Origin: DAOVXM01 sp963746255
Lineage (GTDB): Bacteria > Chloroflexota > Anaerolineae > Anaerolineales > UBA4823
Length of the DNA stretch: 64,000 nucleotides
Direction of reading: 5' to 3'
Assembly: GCA_963746255.1 (NCBI GenBank)
Contig: CAVVAJ010000005.1
Coordinates: 496,001-560,000 of the forward strand
A model generated the notes under the pieces. It did not search any database. It had not been told where the DNA came from and worked only from the letters and a program-made list of their open reading frames with translations. The translations under genes were made by a program, and so were the position numbers. Below, one piece after another: positions 1 to 7,906 of the stretch (its first letter is position 1; the number at the start of each line of letters is the position of its first letter).

Positions 1-550
1 CATTCGGTAGAATCACGAAATATGCAAAGGCCATGCCACCGAAGAAGAACAAGGTGGCAAAGGGGAGTGCTGCAAGGCTGAATAATCGTGATGATTTATG
101 GAGCCCTGGTGCAATGAATAACCAGACTTCCAAAGCTATGTATGGCAGGGCGATGGAGAAACCGGTCAATAAGGATACCCGCATGAAAACACTGATGGGT
201 TCGGTTGGATCGATAGCAATTAGGGCGTCAATCCCCCCGACCGGCTGCGCTAATATGTCAATAATTTGACGGGCAAACACAAACGCAAATGAAACAGCTA
301 ATATTAACGCTAAAACTGAACGAGTTAGGTGTTTGCGTAAAGCATTCAGATGCTCAAATATGGCACTCGGGTTTTCAACGGTTTTAGCAAATGTCTCGGG
401 GAGGGGTTCATCTTCTGGCTCCTCGATCAACAGGGTGTGGATATCACCCCCAAGATTAATAAACCAACCAGCAATGGTACGGAATACCCAAGCGATAAAA
501 CGAAAAGGGGCGCTTATGATTTTCCAGAGCGAGCGAAGTATTTTACCCAT
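1..550 (-). CDS. tatC: Sec-independent protein translocase TatC (3' end outside window)
   Basis: Membrane core of the twin-arginine translocase, which exports folded proteins carrying an RR signal. The gene runs off the left edge, so about 183 N-terminal residues are visible. They show a basic N-terminal stretch, a first hydrophobic segment (VLALILAVSFAFVFA), then the family-typical run EPISVFMRVSLL followed by a segment with EVWLFIAPGL and FFFGGMAFAYFVILP. These last two match well-conserved TatC blocks. The N-terminus has about 60 extra residues before the first membrane span compared with short TatCs. The start is the first ATG after the tatB stop, about 30 bp downstream. It follows tatB, as in many tat operons. 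An L,D-transpeptidase with an RR signal nearby (5782-6840) is a likely client. Family assignment is secure; the C-terminal half is unseen. Confidence 0.93.
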   Translation of the reverse strand, partial: MGKILRSLWKIISAPFRFIAWVFRTIAGWFINLGGDIHTLLIEEPEDEPLPETFAKTVENPSAIFEHLNALRKHLTRSVLALILAVSFAFVFARQIIDILAQPVGGIDALIAIDPTEPISVFMRVSLLTGFSIALPYIALEVWLFIAPGLHKSSRLFSLAALPFATLFFFGGMAFAYFVILPN

Positions 551-583
551 GGATTTGTGCTGATCAGTATGGTGGGCGGTTAA

Positions 584-1135
584 CTAATCCTTGTCTTGCT
601 CTACCGGACTATTTTCTGCATCTTGCGCAGGAGCCACAGAATCAGCAGAACTTTGCACGATCTCATCTGATACTTGAACAATCTCTTGATCGGACGCGTC
701 GTTCAACTGCGGAGACTGCGTTTTGTCCTCTGGTGTTGGTTCGGCCGCTTCCGATGGTTGAGTCGTCACCTCCGTAGAGGCAACATTGGGTGGTGCGATG
801 GTCCGGGGTGGGGTTGTCCAGTCTGATAAATCACTGACGCTGTCATTCAGGTCTTTCTGGATATCCTGTAATCCTAAATCTTTCTTCAGGCTATTCATGT
901 TCGGGACACCATCTTTTAATTCTTCTACCCCCGCTTCCCGCATGAGACGGTTTGGCAAGCCACGGATCTCATTGGAGGCTTGGCGGACCACTTGCCAAGT
1001 CTCGCTCATCATCATAGTGCGCAAGAAACGACCGATTGAACGGCCTGCCTTCGCCATATCATTCGGACCAAGCACAATTAAGGCAATAATTACGATGAAA
1101 AGCAGTTCAAGTGGGCCAATTCCAAGGATATCCAT
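584..1135 (-). CDS. tatB: Twin-arginine translocase TatA/TatB-type subunit
   Basis: A 183-residue single-span protein. Residues 1-25 (MDILGIGPLELLFIVIIALIVLGP) have the short N-terminal hydrophobic helix with a conserved Gly-Pro ending that defines TatA/B proteins. It is followed by an amphipathic helix containing GRSIGRFLRTMM, then a long Pro/Glu/Gln-rich acidic tail. The length and the glutamate near the N-terminus (GPLE) favour TatB over TatA. With TatC it would form the receptor for RR signal peptides at the cytoplasmic membrane. It lies between nusB (13 bp upstream) and tatC, all on the minus strand, so co-transcription is likely. No separate TatA gene is visible in the window. Confidence 0.88.
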   Translation of the reverse strand: MDILGIGPLELLFIVIIALIVLGPNDMAKAGRSIGRFLRTMMMSETWQVVRQASNEIRGLPNRLMREAGVEELKDGVPNMNSLKKDLGLQDIQKDLNDSVSDLSDWTTPPRTIAPPNVASTEVTTQPSEAAEPTPEDKTQSPQLNDASDQEIVQVSDEIVQSSADSVAPAQDAENSPVEQDKD

Positions 1136-1148
1136 AAATTTTGGTAAT

Positions 1149-1604
1149 TCAATGATCTGAGTCTAATATGCTTATAAAATTAGCTAATGCTTGCTGGATT
1201 TCATTTTGATTGTTTGCGAGACTGCCGAGCACACCGTTGACGAAACGAGGTGTGCTGTCTGTCCCATATATTTTCGCTAATTCGACTGCTTCATTGATGG
1301 CGACTTTCATTGGGGTATCTTTATAAACGGTAAACTCCCACAGGGCAATCCGGATGATATTCCGGTCGATGATTGCCACTTGATCCAAGGGCCATTCTGG
1401 GGCATGTTCGGCGATTATTAGGTCGAGCTGAGTAATAATGGGATAGATACCAAAAACAATCTTGTGAACGAAGTCCGCAAGGGTTTTGTCAAGGTCCTCT
1501 GCCTCAATCCGGGTCTCATAGACAAGACCTGGAGAGTGGCCAGCGATATCAATTTCGTAAAGTACTTGCAGAGCCACGCTGCGCGCTCTGGTGCGAGGTT
1601 TCAT
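1149..1604 (-). CDS. nusB: Transcription antitermination factor NusB
   Basis: NusB binds boxA RNA with ribosomal protein S10 and takes part in processive antitermination of rRNA operons. The 151-residue product has the expected length and motifs: an N-terminal RTRARSVALQVLYEID helix, a central DRNIIRIALWEF block and the C-terminal INEAVELAKIYGTDSTPRFVNGVLGSL signature. It is sandwiched between an Asp23 gene and tatB on the minus strand. The Asp23-NusB pairing is common in Gram-positive-type and Chloroflexota gene orders. The ribosome-binding site is weak. I see nothing odd in the reading frame. Confidence 0.95.
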   Translation of the reverse strand: MKPRTRARSVALQVLYEIDIAGHSPGLVYETRIEAEDLDKTLADFVHKIVFGIYPIITQLDLIIAEHAPEWPLDQVAIIDRNIIRIALWEFTVYKDTPMKVAINEAVELAKIYGTDSTPRFVNGVLGSLANNQNEIQQALANFISILDSDH

Positions 1605-1610
1605 ATGCGG

Positions 1611-1952
1611 CTAAGCCGAGACTACCTCAGGATAATCGATATCATCAACGTGGATATTTATGTAACCAACATCCATCCCAACCATTTCAGAGATAGCACG
1701 GGCGACATCACCTTGGATACAGCGGCTGATATCGCGAATATTGACTTCATTCTCTAATATGACATGGATATCAGCTGAGACGGTATTCTCCTTGATATTG
1801 ATGCGAACACCTTCCCCAAAACCGCGTTTTATCAGCCGGTTTACCCCTGCAGGCACAGTGCTCAACCGGCTAACACCATTAACTCGCAAAGTTGTGAGCC
1901 GGGCGATAGTCAATAACACTTCTGGAGCAATAGTTGTTGTTCCTGCGTCCAT
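1611..1952 (-). CDS. Asp23/Gls24 family envelope stress response protein
   Basis: Small protein of about 113 residues with the Asp23/Gls24 (DUF322) fold signature: TIAPEVLLTIARLTTLRVNGV near the N-terminus, GVRINIKENTVSADIHVILE in the centre, and ISEMVGMDVGYINIHVDDI at the end. Members are linked to envelope stress and sit between fatty-acid and nusB genes in many genomes. The start chosen is ATG at 1952, because GGGAGAG lies just upstream. A TTG four codons earlier is less likely. It is 7 bp from nusB and probably in the same transcript. The precise biochemical role is unknown for the family. Confidence 0.85.
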   Translation of the reverse strand: MDAGTTTIAPEVLLTIARLTTLRVNGVSRLSTVPAGVNRLIKRGFGEGVRINIKENTVSADIHVILENEVNIRDISRCIQGDVARAISEMVGMDVGYINIHVDDIDYPEVVSA

Positions 1953-1968
1953 TTTCTCTCCCAATCCA

Positions 1969-2718
1969 CTACATCATCATCATACCACCGTCAACGCTCA
2001 AGACCTGACCGGTGATATAACTTGCCTCGTCTGAAGCGAAAAATGCCACTGCATAGGCGATCTCTTCAGGTGTCCCCCAGCGGTTAAGCGGAATTAACTT
2101 CATCATCCCGTCTTTCAGCTCATCTGGTAAATCCACGGTAAGCGCGGTGGGGATAAAACCGGGCGCTACAGCATTTACTGTAATATTGCGGGAGGCTACT
2201 TCTCGAGCCAGAGCCTTCGTAAAGCCAACCAGACCTGCCTTCGAAGCAGAATAATTTGTTTGCCCAGCTTGTCCAGCTAATCCGGATACAGAAGAGATGT
2301 TGATAATTCGCCCATAGCGTTTCTTCATCATTGGCCTGATCAGGGCCTTTGAACAGTTCCAGGCACCTTTTAGATTTACGTCAAGCACGCTATCCCAATC
2401 GGATTCATCCATTCTCATAATCAAATTGTCTCTAGTGATGCCAGCATTGTTTACCAATATATCTACTTGGGCGAATGCCTCAAGGGCTTGTTTGATCATA
2501 GTATTCACACTGTTAAAGTCTGAAACATCGACTTGCAGCGCGAGTGTCTCTACTCCAAAAGTTGAATGAATTTCCTGGGCAGTAGCTGCGGCTTGATCGA
2601 TATTAAGATCTGTTAGAATCAAATTTGCGCCGCGTTTCGCAAGGGTCTCCGCGATAGCTTTTCCGATACCGCGTGCACTACCAGTAACTAATGCCACCTT
2701 GTTCTTAAGGGTCATCAT
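1969..2718 (-). CDS. fabG: 3-oxoacyl-[acyl-carrier-protein] reductase FabG
   Basis: Short-chain dehydrogenase that reduces 3-oxoacyl-ACP with NADPH in fatty acid elongation. The 249-residue product shows the TGSARGIG nucleotide-binding loop at residues 12-19, the NNAGI motif, and the catalytic triad in ISSVSG and YSASK (Tyr-x3-Lys). It ends in the typical ITGQVLSVDGGMMMM. The start is placed at the ATGATG at 2718 because GGAGGC is 6-9 bp upstream; the longer frame from 2745 has no such site. It lies downstream of fabD on the same strand, which supports the fatty acid role rather than another SDR activity. No acpP follows; the next gene is the Asp23 protein. Confidence 0.92.
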   Translation of the reverse strand: MMTLKNKVALVTGSARGIGKAIAETLAKRGANLILTDLNIDQAAATAQEIHSTFGVETLALQVDVSDFNSVNTMIKQALEAFAQVDILVNNAGITRDNLIMRMDESDWDSVLDVNLKGAWNCSKALIRPMMKKRYGRIINISSVSGLAGQAGQTNYSASKAGLVGFTKALAREVASRNITVNAVAPGFIPTALTVDLPDELKDGMMKLIPLNRWGTPEEIAYAVAFFASDEASYITGQVLSVDGGMMMM

Positions 2719-2791
2719 CCTGCCTCCAATGCGGGGGGATTCCACAGTGGGTCATTATACCGCGAATAGACACTGCAGATTGTGATGCAAG

Positions 2792-3733
2792 TTAAGCGAA
2801 CTGTGCAATATCTTCCGGTTCCCCAAAACGAAATCCATTAACAGACCGATCAATTCTCTTTAAGAGCCCCACCAGCACTGACCCGGTGCCAATTTCAACG
2901 AAATTTATAATCCCTTGACCAATCATATATTGAATGGATTCTGTCCAACGAACTCTGGAAGTTAGCTGAGCTTGCAGATCATCCCTAATTCCCTCTTGAT
3001 TAAGCAATGGAACTGCGTGAACATTTCCAACGATCGGGATTGTTGGTGACGTGATCCGAGCAGATCTGACAGCTGCAGCATATCTTTCCTGAGCGCTTGC
3101 CATCAATGGCGAGTGCGCGGCAATACTGATATCAAGTCTCTTTGTTAGGCGCGCCCCTGCCTTTCTAGACAGCTCCATTGCGCGTTCTAGAGCAGGTGTT
3201 GAACCTGAGATCACAACTTGTCCTGGGCAGTTATCGTTTGCGACTTGTACGATTTCTTCTCCCTTGCTGGCTTGTAGACATATATCTTCAAGGGTCGGAA
3301 TTTCAAGACCGATGATCGCAGCCATTCCCCCCGGGGCAATTTCATCAGCAGCCTTCATCAATTCTCCACGTGTGCGCGCTAGGCGCAGGGCGCTCTCGAA
3401 ATTGAGGGCATTTGAAGCAACTAATGCCGAGAGTTCGCCCATTGAATGACCAGCAACGTATTTTGGGGAAAATCCCGAGAATATCTCATCAAAGACTCTT
3501 AGAGCTGCAACAGAGTGAACCATCAAAGCGGGTTGGGTATTTTGTGTGTCATTCAGCGTTTCGGGTGGACCCAGCCACGCAATCTCTGTCAGGGGGAAAC
3601 CTAATACATGGTCTGCATCTTTAAACGTATCTTGAGCGACTTTATATGCTGCGTTTAAACCCGATCCCATGCCGACTGTTTGGGAACCTTGGCCAGGAAA
3701 TAGAAATGCGGTTTGCTCGGGATTGAGTTTCAT
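2792..3733 (-). CDS. fabD: Malonyl-CoA:ACP transacylase FabD
   Basis: Transfers malonyl groups from CoA to acyl carrier protein. The 313-residue protein has the N-terminal LFPGQGSQ motif (residues 11-18), the nucleophile elbow GHSMGE (95-100, catalytic Ser97) and the catalytic-His region IAAHSPLM. The C-terminal block IGTGSVLVGLLKRI is also typical. Length matches the family. It precedes fabG with a 73-bp gap. The rpmF terminator hairpin lies only 31 bp upstream of the start codon, so fabD either has a promoter inside rpmF or depends on read-through (inference). Confidence 0.95.
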   Translation of the reverse strand: MKLNPEQTAFLFPGQGSQTVGMGSGLNAAYKVAQDTFKDADHVLGFPLTEIAWLGPPETLNDTQNTQPALMVHSVAALRVFDEIFSGFSPKYVAGHSMGELSALVASNALNFESALRLARTRGELMKAADEIAPGGMAAIIGLEIPTLEDICLQASKGEEIVQVANDNCPGQVVISGSTPALERAMELSRKAGARLTKRLDISIAAHSPLMASAQERYAAAVRSARITSPTIPIVGNVHAVPLLNQEGIRDDLQAQLTSRVRWTESIQYMIGQGIINFVEIGTGSVLVGLLKRIDRSVNGFRFGEPEDIAQFA

Positions 3734-3763
3734 GTGCTGTCCAATCTTACCTTAAACAAAGAC

Positions 3764-3783
3764 GAGCCGTGTCACCACGGCTC
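3764..3783 (-). terminator. Intrinsic terminator after rpmF
   Basis: Perfect inverted repeat GAGCCGTG / CACGGCTC with a 4-nt loop. On the minus strand it is followed by a T-rich stretch (GTCTTTGTTT). It lies 18 bp beyond the rpmF stop and just upstream of fabD. Confidence 0.75.
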
Positions 3784-3801
3784 GCTCTCGGTTATTGACG
3801 A

Positions 3802-3984
3802 TTAATCACTGATTTCGAGAACTTCTCTACCTTTATAATGACCGCAGCTTTGGCATATCGTGTGCGGCAAACGCATCTCTCCGCAGTTGTTGCACTGGAC
3901 AAGATTTTTTGACTTGAGGGCATGGTGTGCTCGCCGGCGGTCGCGTCGCCCTTTAGACACTTTTCTTTTTGGTAGGGGTGGCAT
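3802..3984 (-). CDS. rpmF: 50S ribosomal protein bL32
   Basis: Sixty-residue ribosomal protein of the large subunit. It has the family N-terminus PLPKRKVSKGRRDRRRAHHAL and a zinc-binding C-terminus with two CxxC pairs (CNNC and CQSC), so this is the zinc form. The start is the ATG at 3984, preceded by AAGAAGGAAAA. A GTG seven codons upstream would add a non-conserved Lys-rich extension. The rpmF-fab arrangement is widespread in bacteria; plsX and fabH, which often intervene, are missing here. It has its own strong promoter (4085-4113) and terminator. Confidence 0.95.
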   Translation of the reverse strand: MPPLPKRKVSKGRRDRRRAHHALKSKNLVQCNNCGEMRLPHTICQSCGHYKGREVLEISD

Positions 3985-4008
3985 AAGCTTTTCCTTCTTT
4001 TTCACTTG

Positions 4009-4034
4009 AGGTCAGAGAAATTATGGACTGACCT
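4009..4034 (-). other. Hairpin in the rpmF leader
   Basis: Inverted repeat AGGTCAG / CTGACCT with a 12-nt loop lies 25-50 bp upstream of the rpmF start codon, inside its predicted 5' leader. It could be an autoregulatory r-protein site, but this is inference from position only. Confidence 0.35.
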
Positions 4035-4059
4035 ACAGCTCGAAAAAATCATAATAATA

Positions 4060-4077
4060 CCTGCCCTCTTGGGCAGG
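4060..4077 (-). terminator. Intrinsic terminator after the thioredoxin-TPR gene
   Basis: GC-rich perfect stem CCTGCCC / GGGCAGG with a TCTT loop. On the minus strand it is followed by a TA-rich stretch and a run of six T. It is 50 bp past the stop of the thioredoxin gene. It also coincides with the predicted transcription start of rpmF. Confidence 0.7.
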
Positions 4078-4084
4078 CGAAGAA

Positions 4085-4113
4085 ATTATACGAGACTGTT
4101 GGATGTCTGTCAA
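4085..4113 (-). promoter_or_regulatory. Sigma70-type promoter for rpmF
   Basis: Consensus TTGACA (4113-4108) and TATAAT (4090-4085) on the minus strand with a 17-bp spacer. Both hexamers are perfect matches. The start point would be near 4078, about 95 bp before the rpmF ATG. Confidence 0.8.
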
Positions 4114-4126
4114 GTGAAATTGCTGA

Positions 4127-4960
4127 TCAGAACAATACGGAGGCAAGTTCTCTCCGGTATTGGCGGGTAAGTTCATTGTCCTCGCCGAGCAGTTCAAACA
4201 TCGCGATTATCACCTGCCGTGCTTCATCGTTATTATACTTTTTATCTTCGCGGAGAATATCTAATATACCGTCAAAAGCTGCTGGGTAATTCCCACGGGC
4301 GATAAGGCTTAAGGAGCGTGAATAAGCGGCATCCAATGGGTTATCGCTCCATTCCTTTAGATCTTGATTGCGCTCTAATGCGACAGCGAGGGGCATCAGT
4401 AATTGGGCATCCGAGAATTCTTGACTTGCAGGGAATGTTCGTAGAATATCTAGAGCAGTAATAAATTCACCTTGGATGATTTCACATTTTGCCAGCCCCA
4501 ATAATGCATCTGGTTGTTTTGGCATTTTCTCCAGGACTTGCTGGAAAGTAGATGCTGCGCTCTTGTATTGCTTTAGCTGCATGAAGCTTTGTGCTTTTTC
4601 CAGGGTCAATTCAATATCACTTGGAGCAATCGATCTCAAAAATTCCCTGACCTTACTTTCCTGCTGTGCCCCGGTAAACTCAGCCTGTACCCTGCCGTTT
4701 CTTAAAGCCTTAACCGAGGGAATGCTGCGCACATTGAACTGTCGGGCAAGATTTTGATTCTGATCAACATTTAGTTTGGCAAGGCGGAAAGCTCCTTGTG
4801 CTTCTTTTGCCAGCTGTTCTAACAAGGGGCCTAGCGTCCGGCATGGTATACACCACTCTGCCCAAAAATCCACCACAACGGGAACTTTTTGTGAGTAATC
4901 AAGGACTTGATATTGGAAATCAGCCTCGGAAACATCAATTATATAATCTGATGCCATCAT
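4127..4960 (-). CDS. Thioredoxin-domain protein with C-terminal TPR region (CnoX/YbbN-like)
   Basis: A 277-residue cytoplasmic protein. Residues 1-110 form a thioredoxin domain with the active site WCIPC (Cys37, Cys40) and the cis-proline region VRSIPSVKAL. Residues 115-277 are helical repeats resembling TPRs (for example AASTFQQVLEKMPKQPDALLGLAKCEII). This architecture matches the CnoX/YbbN co-chaperone group, which holds client proteins for chaperonins and DnaK. In E. coli CnoX the redox motif is not a functional CxxC, whereas here both cysteines are present, so it may also be redox active. GGAGG precedes the ATG. It is transcribed alone or ahead of rpmF and has its own terminator. Confidence 0.85.
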   Translation of the reverse strand: MMASDYIIDVSEADFQYQVLDYSQKVPVVVDFWAEWCIPCRTLGPLLEQLAKEAQGAFRLAKLNVDQNQNLARQFNVRSIPSVKALRNGRVQAEFTGAQQESKVREFLRSIAPSDIELTLEKAQSFMQLKQYKSAASTFQQVLEKMPKQPDALLGLAKCEIIQGEFITALDILRTFPASQEFSDAQLLMPLAVALERNQDLKEWSDNPLDAAYSRSLSLIARGNYPAAFDGILDILREDKKYNNDEARQVIIAMFELLGEDNELTRQYRRELASVLF

Positions 4961-5225
4961 AAGTTATCCTCCAAGACGGATCTGTTAGTATAACAACAGC
5001 CCGTATGTCTGGGTGAAACAAATCTACTTTATATATATATTATTCTACCAGGGGAATATAAGAAATTTGTAATCATTGGGAGGGAAACTAACAAGAATGA
5101 ATACAGGAAAGAACCTTAGATGGTGATGTATTCGCCATCAATATTCCTGTTTGGGAGGGTAATTGGGGATACATAGGCTTGATATAAATAATTCAGTGAT
5201 CCAGGATGTCAATGACCTACGTGGC

Positions 5226-5651
5226 CTAATACTCCTCATCTGGGTCTACCATCCCAGGCTGCTGTATATCAATGACATCCCCATGCATATCAATCACTAC
5301 TTTAAACCCCAGCATTCCCATGTAAGCGCGGGCTTCTTCTGGCAAACCGCTTGCGAGTAATTTATCGTACTGCTGATCAACCTGCTTGAGCTGCTCAGAG
5401 ATCATCGCCATAGAGAAGATGTCTTCTTGGCCAAGCATTTTCGCAGTCTGTTCAGAGATCAAGTCTTCGTGCCCTTCAATCATCTCTACCATGGAACGGA
5501 GTACCTGCAGGTCAACTTGTTCGGATGGGATATGCCGGTAAAATCCGGCGTCATCGACAACATAACAAGGCTCATCGCCAACAAAAGAAACTTTAACGAC
5601 TCGGTCAAACTCGTCGACAACCAATCCTTCGAACATTGCTCGATTTGCCAT
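5226..5651 (-). CDS. Conserved-looking hypothetical protein
   Basis: A 141-residue soluble acidic protein I cannot assign to a named family. It starts with a compact beta-like stretch (AMFEGLVVDEFDRVVKVSFVGDEPCYVVDDAGF), has a central helical region (residues 45-100, with EMIEGHEDLISEQTAKML), and ends with FKVVIDMHGDVIDIQQPGMV plus an acidic tail. There is a single cysteine and no signal or membrane segment. AGGCGA is upstream of the start. It follows the L,D-transpeptidase genes on the same strand, with a 130-bp gap. Codon use and frame integrity suggest a real gene; no function is proposed. Confidence 0.7.
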   Translation of the reverse strand: MANRAMFEGLVVDEFDRVVKVSFVGDEPCYVVDDAGFYRHIPSEQVDLQVLRSMVEMIEGHEDLISEQTAKMLGQEDIFSMAMISEQLKQVDQQYDKLLASGLPEEARAYMGMLGFKVVIDMHGDVIDIQQPGMVDPDEEY

Positions 5652-5781
5652 AGTTATTCGCCTGATAATAATTCAAATCCAATTCGTGCCTGCAAGGATG
5701 AGTTCGTAATTGGATCTCGAAAGCTCATCCAGATTATAATCGGTGAGATCGATAGCGGTTACTCGAAATCGTTAATTCGTG

Positions 5782-6840
5782 TTATACCACATCAACAGCT
5801 GTGCCGTTTTCTTCGTAGGCGAATTGCTCGTGGGGAGGTACTATTGGCATCGTCCAGCGGTATAACCACTTTGCAGCTTGGGGGGTGAGATTGATGCAGC
5901 CATGACTGCGTGGTCGACCGAAGTTATTATGCCAATAAGTGCCGTGGAATGAGATACCGCTTTCGGTAATGTATATCACCCAAGGCACACCGGGTAGATC
6001 ATATCCGTTGTAGGCAAGATTACCGGCAGCCATATGGCGATACGGGCGTTTGTGGGCAGTGACGTGGCGACCAGGAGGGGTCGAAAAATCCCCATTACTA
6101 AATTTTGCACCAGTTGCAGTGCGGGTCATGAAGACGGGTCGTCCCCATTCGTAAGCGATCACCGCTTGTTCTTTTGTCCAGACTTCGATCCGCTTCGCAT
6201 CGATAGGTAGTTCCGGTGAAAGCGGGGTAAGCTCTTCATTTGGGAATATACGAATATGGGTAGCTGGCACGAAATAGAAGATATCCCATTTATCATCCGC
6301 AATCTTATACCAGTAGTTCCCAGTTTCATCTTGTTCCATCGCGATTACCCAATGCGTAGTTGCATAGTAAAACCGATACGCGATGGGGAAGTCCTTCTTT
6401 GGTGCCCAGTGTGCATCCGTGAAGGGTACGCTTACCTCACCTAAAATGCCCACTTCCGGAATCTGAGATGTAACTTTATTTACCAATGTACGAACCGGTT
6501 GTATATCGCCTGAGTGAACATAACCGTCGTTCAACTGATACCAGATCCGGTTATGGATTGGTTCCCCTTCACCTGCAGTTGCTTCGATAATCGGAAATAC
6601 GGTGTCTTTCCAGATCGTTTTAACTTTTTTATCGCTGAATGAAGGCTTCAGATAGATATCTGTCTTTTCAACACAGACGCGACCTTGATAGCTGGGTTCG
6701 CTGGAATAAAGATTAAAAGCAGGCATCCAAAACCCAGCCAGACTGATGCCACCCAGCTTGAGAAATTCTCTGCGCGATACCTTTTTGTACCGGGATTCTT
6801 TCGCTATCATACGGTTATGATTTCTGGCAACTATTTGCAT
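5782..6840 (-). CDS. L,D-transpeptidase with twin-arginine signal
   Basis: Secreted peptidoglycan cross-linking enzyme of the YkuD family. The N-terminus carries a Tat signal with S-R-R-E-F-L-K at about residues 22-28 followed by a hydrophobic stretch, so export by the Tat system encoded at 1-1135 is likely. A central SH3-like region (about 50-120) precedes the catalytic domain. The catalytic domain contains SFHGTYWHNNFG and SHGCINLTPQAAKWLY, with the conserved His and nucleophile Cys. Family knowledge: the Cys forms an acyl-enzyme with a tetrapeptide stem and makes 3-3 or lipoprotein-type links. The start overlaps the stop of the upstream transpeptidase (TAATG), indicating translational coupling. 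Confidence 0.9.
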   Translation of the reverse strand: MQIVARNHNRMIAKESRYKKVSRREFLKLGGISLAGFWMPAFNLYSSEPSYQGRVCVEKTDIYLKPSFSDKKVKTIWKDTVFPIIEATAGEGEPIHNRIWYQLNDGYVHSGDIQPVRTLVNKVTSQIPEVGILGEVSVPFTDAHWAPKKDFPIAYRFYYATTHWVIAMEQDETGNYWYKIADDKWDIFYFVPATHIRIFPNEELTPLSPELPIDAKRIEVWTKEQAVIAYEWGRPVFMTRTATGAKFSNGDFSTPPGRHVTAHKRPYRHMAAGNLAYNGYDLPGVPWVIYITESGISFHGTYWHNNFGRPRSHGCINLTPQAAKWLYRWTMPIVPPHEQFAYEENGTAVDVV

Positions 6841-7904
6841 TACTTATGGATATTTACTACTGTGCCGACAGATGCCATGTGATAGAGCCATTCGGCGTCC
6901 CCTTTGCGAAGGTTTATACAACCATGGCTCATCGGCGTGCCGAAATTCTTATGCCAATAAGTACCATGGATGCCATATCCCTTGTAAAAATACATCGTGA
7001 AGGGGACATTCGGTAGAAAATAACCCGGCCCGGACATATTAGTAAATCGGTATTTTACATAGATCCGATATGTTCCCGTCACGGTTGGGGTTCGCCAGGT
7101 GCCGGTGGACACAACGAATTCTCTCAGCAGCTGATCACCCAGATAGGCATATGTTCGCTGCAAGCTGAGATCTACGTCAATCCAGTAATCATCTGGACCG
7201 ACTTTTGCTGGTCTTCCAGGAAATTTATAATTCGAATTGACTTTTAGTTTTGTTGTTGGTTTTGGTGTGTTGGTCGGCGTCGCTGTTGGAGTTTCTGTAG
7301 GTGTTGGTGTACTCGTATGAGTGGCTGTTGGTGTTGGTGTGAAGGTCGCAGTAGCGGTCGGCGTCGGTGTAAATGTGGCAGTAGGAGTAGGTGTCCGTGT
7401 TTCTTTTGAAATTACGCTCTGGGCTAAGGCCAAAGAGTTGCGTTCGGCATACCATGCTGAGGCTACGGGCATACCCAACCATGCAGAGATTCCGAACATG
7501 ATAACGAGCACTAGCAGCACCCAAGGTAGAACAGTTGGTTTCCGAATGATTACAGCTTCGCTTGGAATATCACCTGGGAAGAGTGAACGACTGCGCTCTG
7601 GGTAAATGCCAGGAGCAGCGGGCATCTCCCGGGATCTCTGAATCGCCCAATGCATACCAGTGCGCGCATGCTCACTCTCTGGATTAATTTCAAGTGCGCG
7701 CTTGAGGTAGTGCAGACTAGCTTCAGGGCTGGCTAAACCACCTAATATCAGCCAGGCCTCTTCTTTATCTGGGTCAATAGAGACGGCTAGCAATGCCCAA
7801 TGACGCGCCTCAAGCCGATTACCCTGGCGAAGAGCCTGCCTTGCCTTCGTGATTGCAGTCTTGTAATCAAGCCCTGATTTTTGCGGAGGCTGATCGATAG
7901 ACAT
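6840..7904 (-). CDS. Membrane-anchored L,D-transpeptidase with TPR-like cytoplasmic domain
   Basis: A 354-residue protein with an unusual order of parts. Residues 10-95 form a TPR-like helical domain (AWLILGGLASPEASLHYLKRALEINPESE). A single membrane span follows at about 125-150 (VLPWVLLVLVIMFGISAWLGMPVA), then a Thr/Pro linker of about 50 residues (repeats of TPT and TATFTP), then a C-terminal YkuD domain with YGIHGTYWHKNFG and MSHGCINL (catalytic Cys). The catalytic part would be outside and the TPR part inside the cell. Thr-Pro linkers of this type are common in Anaerolineae exoproteins. It sits between the amidase gene (2 bp gap) and a second transpeptidase, forming a cell-wall operon. 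Confidence 0.88.
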   Translation of the reverse strand: MSIDQPPQKSGLDYKTAITKARQALRQGNRLEARHWALLAVSIDPDKEEAWLILGGLASPEASLHYLKRALEINPESEHARTGMHWAIQRSREMPAAPGIYPERSRSLFPGDIPSEAVIIRKPTVLPWVLLVLVIMFGISAWLGMPVASAWYAERNSLALAQSVISKETRTPTPTATFTPTPTATATFTPTPTATHTSTPTPTETPTATPTNTPKPTTKLKVNSNYKFPGRPAKVGPDDYWIDVDLSLQRTYAYLGDQLLREFVVSTGTWRTPTVTGTYRIYVKYRFTNMSGPGYFLPNVPFTMYFYKGYGIHGTYWHKNFGTPMSHGCINLRKGDAEWLYHMASVGTVVNIHK

Positions 7905-7906
7905 TG

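Noticed and set aside
7225..7605. Repetitive GT-rich stretch with extra ORFs on both strands
   Set aside because: It is the coding sequence of the Thr-Pro linker of the L,D-transpeptidase; the extra ORFs are low-complexity shadows, not a repeat array.
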